Notes under the pieces: model-generated
What the model saw: the letters and a program-made list of their open reading frames with translations, nothing else
Told to the model about the DNA's origin: nothing
Database searches by the model: none
Shown: positions 24,115-36,304 of the stretch, piece by piece
How the letters are laid out: each line of letters starts with the position of its first letter
How positions within the stretch are numbered: the stretch's first letter is position 1
Translations under genes and position numbers: made by a program
Assembly (NCBI GenBank): GCA_016648135.1
Contig: JADDOH010002292.1
Coordinates: 1 to 64,000 of the forward strand
Reading direction: 5' to 3'
From: Agrypnia vestita
Lineage: Eukaryota > Arthropoda > Insecta > Trichoptera > Phryganeidae
Length of the DNA stretch: 64,000 nucleotides

Positions 24115-25026
24115 AACTTCTGAGAGGGTGTTGATATCGTATTATATATTGGCAGCTGACCTGAAATGTGCTGAGAGGATACGTGCACACTTCAGCATGC
24201 ACCGCATCTTTATTATCATCTAAGACCCTCTTTTCATGAGGTCTGTAAACTGGATGGTTTTAAAAGTAAAAAAAAGTATGGTCAGGGCCCAACAAGTATT
24301 CCTCCAGTTACTCTGAACGGTGTGGTCCTGAAGGTGACCGAAAGAACGAAATATCTAGGACACATAATTACAAATAATCTAATGGACGACGACGATATTG
24401 ACAGGCAAAGACGAGCTCTCAGTGTGAAAGCGAATATGCTGTGTAGAAGGTTTCGTCTTTGTAGCACCGCTGTAAAAAGAACGCTCTTCCTTGCCTTCTG
24501 TGCAACATTATATACATGTGAACTCTGGACAAATTATAAGAAGAGCAGCATAGAAAGACTTCGCATACAATATAACAACGCCTTTCGTATGATGTTTGGC
24601 CTTCCCAGATATTGCAGCGCTTCCGGTATGTTCACTGAGGGGCGTGTTCCCAACTTTGCAGCCTTCTTAAGATCCAGGGTGGCAGGGATGAGGGAAAGGA
24701 TATACAGCTCCGGAAATATCCTTATCCTGGAAGCCCGTCTTACTCCAGAATCCAGCATCGATGCACACTGGAGAAAGATACTGGCCCCGCATAATTGACT
24801 TGCCATCGCTCGCTAAAGCCGATATTTTACCGTATATTTCTTTTGATTACTTTTAATACTTCTCTTCTATTTTATATGTTCTTCTTCTTTTTTACTATTT
24901 CTCTTTTGTTTTATATAATATTTTTAATGTGTGTATTTTCTTTTATATGGAATGTGTGGGATTGCACGAACCTCCCCACATTCTGGAATAAAGCTATATT
25001 TATTTATTTTATTAATATCAATAAGT
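24115..25026 (+). pseudogene. C-terminal part and 3' UTR of another LINE
   Basis: A frame running to the stop at 24798 (158 codons from the first ATG at 24322, and open upstream with GQGPTSIPPVTLNGV) matches the C-terminal region of a LINE RT family common in insects: TKYLGHIITNNLMDDDDI, CATLYTCELWTNY, YNNAFRMMFGLPRYCSASGM. The catalytic RT motifs lie upstream and are missing (5' truncation). The 3' UTR is pyrimidine-rich and ends at AATAAAGCTATATTTATTTA. It abuts repeat copy E, suggesting insertion next to or into it. Confidence 0.85.
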
Positions 25027-28000
25027 GAGCACCAAACATGGGTTGGTCGCCCCTACCGTTCCGTAGATGTCGCGCGTCGCCTCGCCTTAATCTCCCCGTC
25101 CCCAGGTACGGCAGTCGATTCACACTGCGAAATGGCTTTATTAAAGCACATCCGGCTGTGATACGCAAAGCAGGCGGTGACAGTAGCAAATGGCCTATAA
25201 TATTTAAGACATACGAGAGTATTCTGAAAGCACGCCAACTTTGTGTCGGGGGGGTGAAGCTAAAAACGGACCCACTTTTAAGTGACTGACTTTTAAAATC
25301 AAGCTTCCCCGGTTCCTGGTAAATAAATTTATTCATGTTCGAAATCCTTCTTCTTTTCTGCCCCTTGTGACAGGGTTTTGAAATCATAATACGACTCTTT
25401 CAATTATTCATAGGTCGTAGACGATCATAATTTTTAATATTTTTCGGCTCGAAACCGGACGAGATGAAATGTATAATTTTGGAGTCTAATTGTTTTACGA
25501 GCTTCCGGGTTTAAGCCTTCATCTGTCTACACTTTAAAATAAGGGATGTGGATTATAACTTATCTGTAGAGAATTTTATGGGCATGGAGTCGGTCGAGTC
25601 ATGGAGTGACCGAGACCCTGCCTAAGTACGATATCTCTCCGGCATCTGACCAGTGTTTCAGAAACCTTGTTGGGTCTAAGGTTTATTTATAAAATAAGTC
25701 TTTTAACTATTTTACCTCAATCTGTATATAATAATCTTGTTACTTACTATCGATTCAAAATTATGTGATTAACTATCGATTATAAGAAAATTTAAAAATC
25801 TTAAAAAGTTTTAAAAGCGATTTTACTTTAAGTTTATTTATTAAAAGTCTAATATATTATTTGAGATCTGCTTTTGCAAGATCAAAGCTATGTTTAAAAT
25901 TTATTTACGTGATTGAATTAAGTTTACGTTTAGTCTAATATATAATTTGGCCAGTAATCGTCTAGTAATAGTAATATAGGACTCCTCGATGTGACGCGGT
26001 TACTCAGTAATTTTGGTAGCGTAGCAGAAGAAATGCCATTGTATTCATACGAGGTGAAACTAACCTAACGTTATTAACGCGCAACTTGAGCCGGCCTCAA
26101 AACGACGATCGATTGAACAGACTAACAAAATCGCCTTTCGTAGTGGGCGCATCCGTCATTTCCTCGCATCCGGTAGCGGCGTCGCGAACATAAATATGTT
26201 TACGTAGATTTTTCGCCTAGAACGATGCCGCCTGGTTACCGATGTCTCATATTAGCACTTGTGGACGGCTTCCGCGGCTGAGTGCGGGGTCACGATTTCG
26301 ATGGAATATTCAGATAAATAAATACCACGTGCGAAATACAGCCTAGGGCACTCTGAGTATAACTTGGTATCCGCATAATACAACCGACGGTACATAATGG
26401 GAACTTAGCGATAATATTGCGCAACAACACGCAATATCTTATTTTTTTTTACGTATTTTTTTTTAATGCAATAGTATACTGGATCTGCCGGTCATCCAGA
26501 TTAGATAAATCACGGTCGATTAATACACGGTTATACTTCTTAAACACACACACAATATTCGAAATGCAAATTAACGGCTGGGTTCTCCAGAATACATACA
26601 ACAGAATACATACTAACAGAATACATACAGAATGCTTACAACTGGCGCGTTCGGTGGTCTTCGGCCCGATTTATCTGTTCATGGTATATAGTGGAAAGAG
26701 TAAACATATATTCATAACAACTAGGCGCAACAGAGGCTCGGGGAGGTTCTGTCTGATATTTACTTTACTACAACCCGTGATTCAAAATCGAAATTTTCGA
26801 TTCTTTCATAAGTCATATTATATAAGAGTCAAGTTGATTCTGATTCTACTTTTACGTAGATTTTAGGTTAACTCCCTCTAAGGGAGGGGGTACAGCCCCA
26901 TCGACAACGCTGTACCCGGTAGCTACCACCTGTGTAATTAATAGCTTCCCATGCTAATCTGCAGACCAAGATCAAGCCGAGACTCTATTGCTCCTGCTGG
27001 AATCCTCCGAAGTCCTCGCTTCCCGGCGACAAACATATCAGGAAGAAATCCCGCGTCTGATATTAAGGTTTGTATATTGTCCCGCGGGGCAGTCAAATTG
27101 ACTGGTGTATAATGATGAGGATCCCACGTTGCGGCAACATGAGCTGGATTATTATGATGTTTACTGCTGATTAAAGGGCTGAATGAACTAACTGGGTGAC
27201 TGGAAAAGACTCTTTCTTGAGCGCGTCAGTCAGAGCCATGTTAGCATCGCCAATTATAGTTAATGTGATTGATCACACGGTGTAGTCTTATTGACTAGAG
27301 ATATTAAATGATGGTAAATCAGCATGATTAGTACAGTTGATTGTGTAATTCCTGATATGTTTCTCGCTGGCCGGGAAGGGAGAACCTCGAAGGTCTCTGT
27401 ATACAGCAAGTTAGAAAAGGTGGTGAATGATGAGTGTGATGGTGTTAGTAATGCCATCGCGCTCCTGAATGCGGTCCCGATCATAAAAGTTGATTGTTAA
27501 ACTGCTGACAGATCTCGTTCATTAAAGCGGTCCCGAGCATAAGTATTGATTGTCGAACTGCTACCTGCATCTTATAATTTCTCGTTCATGAGGACCGTCC
27601 TATCTCGTCCTTGAGTACGGAGTTATTACATTCACATACATTCATAACCAGAGCCCGAGCTCGTCGCACCAAGGGGACTGAAAAGACGTGAGAGGTTCTT
27701 CCCCTTGGATCTTTGAGGGTCGCCGCTCCAGGACCTTCTGACTATCCTGTAATTCTTGGCTTTAAAACCCTGTCTTAACCGGGTAGATACAGTTAAGATA
27801 ATCATACCTAGTCCCAAATCCAAGATGTCTCCCACTCTAAACAGTCTCCATAGCCGAGAACGCGCGCTCCGACATTCGACCCTGTCTTATGTATGGTTGC
27901 TTATGGCACGCGAGTAAATCTAACTTCATCTTTTTCCACAATCGAAAATCAGCCTCCCAAGATCACGGGGCGTGAAAGACATACGACTCCTCGCCTCCCG

Positions 28001-30135
28001 ACCATGAAGAGACGAACTTCCCCATTCGGTTCTCGTTCATTATCCCATTTATAATCCCCGCATGCCTAACCTTAAGAGTCTAGCGCCGGTAATAAGATCT
28101 CATTATACTACGTTGGAAGTTAATATTGCACAACCGGACGAAATGCCTATTTCCCGCGATCCTATTCAATTTGTAAAACGCAATAATATGTATTTATATA
28201 TGTTAGTAAAACGTTTGAAATGCAGAATGCACGTATAATGACCTCGCTTGTATCTTAAAGATAATTAAGAAATAATTCCGACGTCACGTCCCGACAAGTA
28301 CCAACTTGTTACCGCGTCCGTTACCGTCGAACTCTGAACCCACGTAATGAAATGAATAGTGACCATGTGACAATGACAAATTATATAGCACGAACATTCC
28401 ATTTGATACACATAAGAAAATAAAGAATAAATAATATTAAAGGTTCTTATCTTATTTCTGTAGTTGGTCTGCTTCTGAGATGGCATCCTGATCCGAAGTC
28501 ATATAACGGGTCCTCTCCAAAATTGAGCAATTACCATCGCCTGTGCAGCCTTTCACTTTCCTTCCATCGAGAATGCTGCTCGTTAGTATAAAATTTCCGC
28601 GATCCTTAGCTGAAGACCGACTGTATCTAAATTAATTATTTCTATACAATATATACAATTCGAAATACGTCTTTATAAGAACTTGATAGGAACAAATCGT
28701 GTTTAAAACGATTGCCCAATGATACGCGATACAAACATGTACCTTGTCCAATAACCTCACATCCGTGTTTTAATAAAATAAATATAAAATCCAGATGCAT
28801 TTTTAAAATATATTATTTGTAGGAAATTTCTCGTACGATCTGAATTTATATCACACTGACAATCGTGCTATCAAAAACACATAATTACCCCGATCTCAAT
28901 TATTCCCAAAATAATACAAATCACATAGAAATCCGTGTATTCAATCGCCAGTATAGATAACATAACATTCCTTTGCATAAAGATACATCCGCCCTGAAGA
29001 ATCTCTCGTACATTCCGAACCAAAATCGCGACATTAAATATACACAATTATTCTGAATTTCAAGTCCCACAAAACAAACACCCTTCGTCAGTAAAATATT
29101 CCATTTTAAAGCCTTTATATCTTTGGTAATATATGAATATCAAGTTTAAATGATTTTCCATATGGACCGCGACGCATTTAAATATTTCATAAGCGTTATG
29201 CAATAATTCACCCGCTGGAATTATCACAGCCGCAATATTACGATTTCTTGTATATTAAATCTGATGCGCGTCTAGTAATAATTATCCCTAGGCCCAAAAT
29301 ACGTAACGAAACAATCCACAACATGTATCAATATTTGTCACGATCCAGAAAGTTCTAAATTGAATACACGAAAAAGGCAATAGAAATAAATAATATTGAA
29401 AATGCTTAGCTGTATCTTCGAGTGTTGCCGCCTCTCTGCCTCACTGATGGTATTTCGGTCCTCTCTCCACAAGGGCCTCCGGCCGACGTTGATGCTGAAG
29501 AAAAAGGGCCGTTCCTCGATTTTGTATGGCTTATATAGTCAAAATTTCTCGCCATCTTTGACTCCAACCTACGTGTAAAGGTAAAGGTCTATCTCTCAGA
29601 ACGCTTCTCATTGGCCAGATCCGTTCCGCGGACAACCGTCTTTGGTTGGCTCGCTTCGTCAAAATAAAATAACATAAAGCCTGCTTTACACGCCCGCGTG
29701 CAGAAATAATAAAGGCTAGCCCGCACCTACTTATCCGGCAAATATTTAATTATAGAGTATTTATGAATTGTGGTGCTTCTCCTTACATGAGCTTTTAGCA
29801 GATAGATATTTTCGTATAATTTTTCAGCAATGTCTATTTGAATAGGCTAATATCGCTACAGTGTCCCGGCAGCAGACAAATATTTTTTCGTTGGTTTGAT
29901 TTTTCTGTATGTCTTTCTAATTTATTAATAAATTTTGTTTTAAAATTTCACAGAACTTTGTTCTGCAATTGCGACTGCTCAATAAGAATAATGTTTTTTA
30001 ATAAATAAAAAATATTAATTTAATGTTCACAAAAAAGTGTTCCTAATTTAAGATACTAGTAGTTTCTAATATGAGATAGTCTCATACAAGGAAGCCATAC
30101 AGAAAAAAAGAAAAAGAAAGTACTTTTTAAAAAAG
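25027..30135. other. Long non-coding interval without recognised elements
   Basis: Over 5 kb in which I recognise no gene or shared transposon. Composition is more balanced and CpG-richer than neighbouring repeats, notably 25980-26350 and 26880-28130. A pyrimidine-rich promoter-like stretch is near 29400-29700. Short frames here have no family features. It could be host regulatory or intronic DNA, or an old LTR element too decayed to read. Confidence 0.35.
27472..27605 (+). repeat. Two diverged tandem units of ~64 bp
   Basis: GCGGTCCCGATCATAA and GCGGTCCCGAGCATAA begin two units that each continue TTGATTGT..AACTGCT and CTCGTTCAT. A partial third start (GAGGACCGTCC) follows. Confidence 0.6.
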
Positions 30136-30655
30136 TAACCTACAAAAACCAAGTTTTTATTATACTCCCTTTCTTTGTAAAATATGACAACAATTAAAGA
30201 TAAATTAGAACATATAACATAACACTAAACTTACAGTAATTTAACATTTTTCTAAAATTTCAGATGTTTTGAGCTTTGATAAGATACTTCATGCTTTGAA
30301 GATTAAATTCTAAAAACATTTTTCAATCAATTTAGATTTTCGACATTCGTAGTGAAGTACCTATTATGCCTACCGACGGAGTAATTCAAATTTAGAAAAT
30401 ATTCCGCGACGTTATCGATAACGCCGTAATCAAACTTGATGATTCCAATTTGAAAAAACCAATAAAACTTCTAAAAATCCGAAATTATACTATAATTATT
30501 AATTATTTTTAACGAAAATTTGATGGATCTTCTTGATCGTCGCCACGAGTCTACTTGCCAAGTTTCAGCTCGATTGGATCACGGGAAAAGGGTCAAAAAT
30601 CGATCCAAAGTTTTTGTTGACGGCAAGCAAGCAGACGCCACGAATATAAAGGAAA
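30136..30655 (-). repeat. Dispersed 'ACTCCC' repeat, copy F
   Basis: Outer tail AACCTACAAAAACCAAGTTT, ACTCCCTTTCTTTG from 30164, full central block, and a decayed right end (GCCACGAATATAAAGGAAAT). Confidence 0.85.
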
Positions 30656-31295
30656 TAAAAAGACCCAGTAGTTGCATTAATTAATACTTCGCTCATCGCA
30701 TACAAAGCAATAAACTACATTTTCGATTTCATGTTTCCACAGTCCTCGTAGCCGCGATGAAAGCATACAGAACGCCGCGCACATTTTTTCCTCTTCGGTC
30801 TTGAGAAAACAAGACACTGCAAAAAATGCTTGTCGCCTCGATTTTATCTTCTTCATCGACACAATATATATTTTATGTTTTTCTCGTCCACAAGAATAAT
30901 ATCCTCTTCATTTTCACTTGATGTCTCGTTCATTTTCTTTCGTTTCAATGCCTCCTTGGTAATCTTCCCTTTCTTTTTCGTAGTAGCCTTCTCTTTGTCT
31001 TTTAGTACTTTTTTCTCATTTGCGTCCAGAAGAAGCTGTTGCTTGTACGGGGAGATAGTTATGAGACTTGATGAACCTGTGTGGGCTTTATTTTTTGTAT
31101 CATTCTAATTTATGTTGAAATAAATCCGGGCGGCCGGGTCCCAGTATTTTCTTTCTTCCTATGCCATCTGCACATAACGTACGAATTTAGACAAATACCG
31201 CAATTATTGTTTTAATTTTGAGAAAACATTGTACCTAATTGTGTCCCCGTTATGAGACTCATATAAGGCACAGTTATCTTTTTTTTTCTTTTTTT
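30656..31295. other. Non-coding
   Basis: Serine/phenylalanine-rich chance frames on both strands. No gene supported. Confidence 0.35.
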
Positions 31296-31377
31296 TTCAA
31301 TTGATTGAGCAACATTGTAGATTGACATTTTTAAAAATATTGATTATTTTATTTCTACATATCTACTTTTTTTTACT

Positions 31378-31612
31378 ATTTAAAATATAATGGAAACCTA
31401 AGAGGTTTATGGGTATCATTTTTACATGATTCAATATAAGAAAATATAATTATATAATTTAGATACAAAGTCATTTTTTTATAGTTGGCCGAGTTTTAAT
31501 ATTTTTGTCACATCTGTTTTGAATTTGTCAGTGGTCAGTTGTTTGGTCTGTTGTGGCAGGTCATTGTATAGTTTTAGTCCGTTGCAAATTAGTCGGGATT
31601 GTACTGTTTTTG
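31378..31612 (-). pseudogene. LINE RT C-terminal tail with poly(A), nested
   Basis: On the minus strand a short open segment containing RLICNGLKLYNDLPQQTK and ending KLGQL-stop is typical of the extreme C-terminus of Jockey/CR1 RT proteins. About 100 bp of AT-rich 3' UTR and an A-run at 31370-31377 follow. Strongly 5'-truncated insertion in the hammerhead repeat. Confidence 0.65.
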
Positions 31613-31693
31613 TTTTATATACGAGTATTTCACCTACATGTTTCGGAAATAATTTTCCATATCAAAATGAATAATATTTTGACATACATATAA

Positions 31694-31733
31694 CACCCTG
31701 ACGATGGAAAAGTATTTCCGAAAGATGTAGGTG
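31694..31733 (+). ncRNA. Minimal hammerhead-like motif
   Basis: CACC, CTGACGA (31698-31704), one extra T, helix GGAAA/TTTCC, GAAA, then GATGTA and GGTG closing stem I. The helix III palindrome ACATGT has become AGATGT, weakening that helix. Otherwise matches the 12 kb motif. Confidence 0.5.
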
Positions 31734-31790
31734 AAATACTCATATAAAAGTAGATATATACAAATAAAATAATCAATATTGTTTTACAGT

Positions 31791-33200
31791 TATCTAATAT
31801 TAAGTACATTCAACTTACAAATAATCTAAAAAGTTATTTTATTATCCTCTAGGTTGAGAATGAACTCAAATCCGAAGTACTCTACTATGCTAAGCATTTA
31901 AATATAAGAAGCAAAATTCGTACGATACCTTAGAGACGTTTCTCGAACAACGAATGTAAGCGTGACAAAATGTCGCTACGGAACACGCGCGCTATGAGCC
32001 GCGGCGACAGCAGTTTTTCGTCCGAGTGATATAAGGGCCATATTTTTATTTTGGCCAATTCTCGAAATATGTTACTATCTAATACTAGGCAACTTTACTC
32101 TATATACACACGTACAATATATAGATATCAGATCTTTAACACGCCCATTTTCTGCAAGAGAATTACAAAGTTCAATAATTTATTCACAGCTTATTCGACT
32201 GAAAACTGAAAGCGGTGGAACTTTGAATTTTACAACTGGCCACTTTCTGAATCTCATAGAAGGGAGGGTCTACCCGTAGCGAACCATCTGCTGAAACTGC
32301 ATCGATCCATACTTGCAAGAGAGCTTGGCAAACGTTGTTTCAAATTATTTATTTATAGATGAAATCTGTGGCTAGACTTTACTCTTAGTGGCCGCTTCAC
32401 TTATTAGAACTTCGTAAGTGGCCGCTTCACTAATTTGAACCTAATTAGTGGCCACTTTGTTTCCATTATTGCGATAAATTCTCTAGTTAGAATCTACCCA
32501 TTCAACCAATAGAGCGTAAACTTCAATTCAACTCTCAAATTAAATTTTTAAAATTAAATGTAGGTATTCATGTAGTTATAATCAGATAATTGTAACAATA
32601 TTTCAAATATATCAATCAAAAATGATAAAATATTGCTCTTTCATCTTATATGTTTCACAATAAATAATAATGCAGCTTGTGGGTCCATCTACTTCGGTCT
32701 CTCATGACTAAGGATCGTGATCTTTAGGAACTTCTCCACATATTTCGGCATCCTGTACATCTGAGGACTGACACGAGAGAAGTTCCTGTTGCTTTTTCCA
32801 CTTAATCAGTCCAACGATAATGGCATATTTTCCTCTCCGTTCTTCGACAAGGCTTACCACAACAGCATAAACTGTATTCTCTTCTTGCAAGATGTCTAAA
32901 AAAAATTAGATTAATTTTTAACAAATGGATGATATTCTTTCTTTGATGTGTAGTTCCTCCAGAGAGGAGAAATTAGTGCGTGTCTGCAGGAACTTAAAGG
33001 TTGAGCTAGCGGAAAATGATAATATTGAACTATTTTTATACATCTTCTAATCGGCTAAAGCGCTAAAAAACGAGTGAAATGAAATTTATAATCATTAAAA
33101 CGTTATCAGCTGGGTGAGTTCACAATGAATTCAATTGGGCTGCTAGGTAAAATATAATTATTTGTTTCGGTCACTTTGGTCATGACTTACCGTATCGAAT
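31791..33200. other. Non-coding with a small tandem motif
   Basis: No gene supported. AGTGGCCGCTTCACT-type words recur three times at about 32386-32456 with a spacing near 30 bp. Confidence 0.4.
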
Positions 33201-33209
33201 CCAGGGCCG

Positions 33210-33558
33210 ACACTGTCCTAACCTAATACCTCCTTCGGACCAGCGAGATGAAAATATTAAGAAATATTGCTACCTCCAATATCGGATTTGCAACAAGGAA
33301 ATCCGAAGAATATGCGAAGTAGAGGACGTTGTAAGATGGGGACGACAGAGAAGGTTTTGGAACGATCATGTTAACAGAATGACAGACTCCAGAGCCGCAG
33401 AAATAGCAAGAGACCAAGCACCCCAGGGAAACAGACCTCCCGGACGACCACCTAAAAGATGACGGACAGCTGGCTGTCCAACTCCCAAAAGGACAATATA
33501 GCAGCCACAACAGGTCAACAGGCCTAAACAAAGATAAAGAAGAAGAAGAAGCTTCGGT
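33210..33558 (+). pseudogene. 3' end of a LINE with AAG tail
   Basis: The plus strand carries, with frameshifts, a C-terminal LINE segment: RRICEVEDVVRWGRQRR, FWNDHVNRMTDSRAA, then RPPGRPPKR before a stop, followed by a short UTR and an (AAG)n tail at about 33537-33552. The R-rich WGRQRR/GRPPKRW ending is common to several insect LINE families. The RT core is missing. Confidence 0.7.
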
Positions 33559-34325
33559 CATAAAACTTATTATTCCTTCTCAGTGACCGCAACTGATATT
33601 AAACAATATCGGACACTACTTATTCCAAATTCTGCAGTTTCGAAAGTTACCTTATTTTGTTATAAATATTATCACTATAAATATCTGTAGAACGGTCCGG
33701 TCAATAAAGACCAATTGGATTAATAATTTCTGTTTCAAAAATATTAACACTTTATAACGAATGTTTCTAATGTCATGTATACGCCTTTGTTTAAAGTCGT
33801 GTACGTACATGTCTATTGTATTGATGCAAGTTTGTAACGTTTTTATTAAATTGTAAAAAATATCATCGCACAAACTACTCAATAATATAGTTTCCTTCAT
33901 TGTTTAAGATTGTCTCCCACCGTACATATGCGGACGGGTATTATTATGCTGAGAAATCACAAATCACTTTCCCAATCATTTTTCTTGATTTTAGACCTCA
34001 AGACGAGGGATTTGTTGGTTAGTTAGATCACAAAAGTGATGGTTACATTCCTCAGGAACCACTCAATATTCAATTAATGTCTCGATTTCTCGTTAAAACA
34101 CAAACAAAAGAAATGTTAGTTTTTTTTTTGTACATAAGTACTCCGATTCTCCATTTTCTTTAGCTGAATTTGATCACAAATTGATAAAATTAAGACGCAT
34201 TTAATGAAACAATACTATGGCGTTAACAAATGTTTAAAAAAATCTTTCCAAAGTATTCTTGCCTTGGAAAACAAATGAATATGTTTTCAAATAAATCAAA
34301 CTGCCATATTAATGGATCCAATATG
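33559..34325. other. AT-rich non-coding
   Basis: No gene supported. Confidence 0.35.
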
Positions 34326-35018
34326 TTAACCCTTAAAGGCTACAACGGTGTTTTTACACCCAGGTCACTTAATTTTATGCCTATACTTTTTTCGTCTTTA
34401 ACGCAGCGCTTTGTGTTCTACGTATTCTCCTAAGTCGACACGTAGTAGTCTGAGTACGCTAAGTACTAAATAGCCCTCGAACACACGGGGAGCTAGATTG
34501 CGTGTAAGGGCAGGTTCGGAAGTACACCCGACACCCGGTGATTTTACACCCGTCTTAGTGGGCTACTGACTTGCGCCGTTAGTAGAGTCCATTCACTTTG
34601 GGTAACTTTTGCATTAGTGTGAGTAATACCCTCTGTAACACGTAAATTGTGAAATTGTATTCGTTTTTTAAATCAACTTCATTGGCCGCTCAGTAACACT
34701 CTGACCGGCGAGCGGAGCGGTCGTTTCTTTGTTTAATATTTTTCGCTTAAAGATATGGTGACTACAAAATCACGAATATTTTTAAATTAGGAAAGGCGAA
34801 ATCGCTTTCAGGTCAAACAAAGGAGATAGTTTTAAATATATATAAATATCTCGAAAATTTATATAAAGATAAGTTATATAAAGATAAAATGAAAATAGTT
34901 GATAAAATAACCATCAGCGAATGGAAAAATGCTTGCTGACATACAAAAGGAATTGAAACTGAACACGCGACGAAGGATATTCAAACGGATGAAATCACAG
35001 ACTTTAATCAATTTAATA

Positions 35019-36304
35019 TTAGGTCCCTACATATGAAATTGGCGTTTAGTATGGGAGGAACATAAAGCCGATTTTTTTTATTATAATATATTTATTTAAT
35101 CAAAGTATGTACCATTGCTATCTATGCACTTTTGCCATCTCATAGGTAGTTCATCGATCCCTTTACTAAAAAAAACCATTCGGACGGGAATCAATAAAAT
35201 CTTTGAAGGCGGTTTGGACTGCCCCATCGGAGTTGAATTTTTTCCTTTGCAAGAAGTTATCCAAATTTCGAAAAAAATGGTAATCTGTTGGGGCAAGGTC
35301 CGAAGAGTACGGTGGATGTCTTAGACATTCCAATTGAAGCTCCTCTAATTTGGTAGCCGTCTGTTGTGCAGTGTGTGGTCTAGCGTTATCATGAAGCAGC
35401 AGTGGCCTAGAGCGATTAACCAGCCTCGTTTGTTTAGCAGCTAGCTTTTCCATCATGGTTTGCAGTTGCTGACAATAGACATCTGCCGTAATCGTCTGGC
35501 CAGATTTAAGAAAGCTGTAGTGAACGACACCAGCACTAGTCCACCAAACGCTCACAAGTAACATTTTGGGAGTCAATTTTCGCTTGGGGCATGGTTTGGC
35601 TGGTTCGGCAGGGTTCAGCCATTGCGATGAGCGCTTCCGATTATCGTACAGGATCCACTTTTCATCACAGGTAATTATTCGATTTAAAATCCCTTCATTA
35701 TTGTGCCGGTTGAGTAATGCAACGCAGCATTCAACGCGCGTTTGTTGATTTGCTTCACTCAATTCGTGAGGTACCCACCTTTCAAGCTTTTTCACCTTAC
35801 CAATTTGCTTCAAGTGGATTAAAACAGTTTTATCACTAACACCGCAGCCTGCAGCTAACTCGGATGTGGTTTGCGATGGATCCGCTTCCACAATAGCCTT
35901 CAATTCTTCATTATCAACTTTGGTCTCCGGCCGTCCACGGGGCTTGTTCTGCAGGTCGAAATTTCCAGAACGAAAACGTTGGAATCAAAAACGCACTGTG
36001 TTTTCTTTTGCGGCACCGTCACCATACACATCATTAATCCTCCGAGCCGTTTCTGCAGCACTGGTGCCACGGTGGAACTCGTACTCGTAAATAACGCGAT
36101 ATTTCAAGTTTTTCATTTTGTAAACTGAGTGACGCAAAGAAAAAAACAATTGAGGAAAAAACAAATGAATTATAATTTTCAAAACACAAATACATGAGTA
36201 AATAGCTGTATAAATTTGGATTTGGAATTCCTAACCAAAGAGAAGATATTTGAGATCAAATTTGCCAGTACGGCAAAACACCAATTTCATATGTAAGGAC
36301 CTAA
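35019..36304 (-). mobile_element. mariner transposon, copy 2 (1286 bp)
   Basis: TIRs beginning TTAGGTCC, with TA duplications at 35017-35018 and 36305-36306. Nearly identical to 14044-15330 in opposite orientation. Inserted in the piggyBac relic just before the acidic coding remnant, so it is younger than that element. Confidence 0.97.
35096..36116 (-). pseudogene. mariner transposase, copy 2, two lesions
   Basis: Start ATG at 36116. The first ~44 residues are intact, then a Trp codon in FWFQRF has become TGA (about 35986). The frame is open again through WVPHELSE, TCDEKW, HDNARPH and PTDYHFF until a one-base gain in a T-run (about 35168-35175) creates a stop after NGFF; the last 26 residues follow in another frame to TAA at 35096. 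Its lesions differ from copy 1, where the centre is broken, so neither copy is likely to supply transposase. Confidence 0.95.

Larger units (their letters stand above)
31296..31790. repeat. ACATGT-type hammerhead repeat, split by a LINE end
   Basis: Same sequence as 11928-12168: CAATTGATTGAGCAACATTG at 31299, arms with CACCTACATGTTTCGGAA, ending ATAATCAATAT near 31780. The left arm is interrupted at 31378-31612 by a LINE fragment and has lost its core (CCATATCAAAATG). Confidence 0.85.

Noticed and set aside
24982..25289. Overlapping frames of 76-127 codons on both strands near 25.0-25.4 kb
   Set aside because: No family motifs, no splice context, and mutually overlapping; treated as chance frames.
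29396..29578. Short plus frame after a pyrimidine-rich stretch
   Set aside because: Sixty codons without recognisable features.
35566..36128. Plus-strand frames across mariner copy 2
   Set aside because: Antisense shadows of the transposase; the same shadows appear at 14220-14482.
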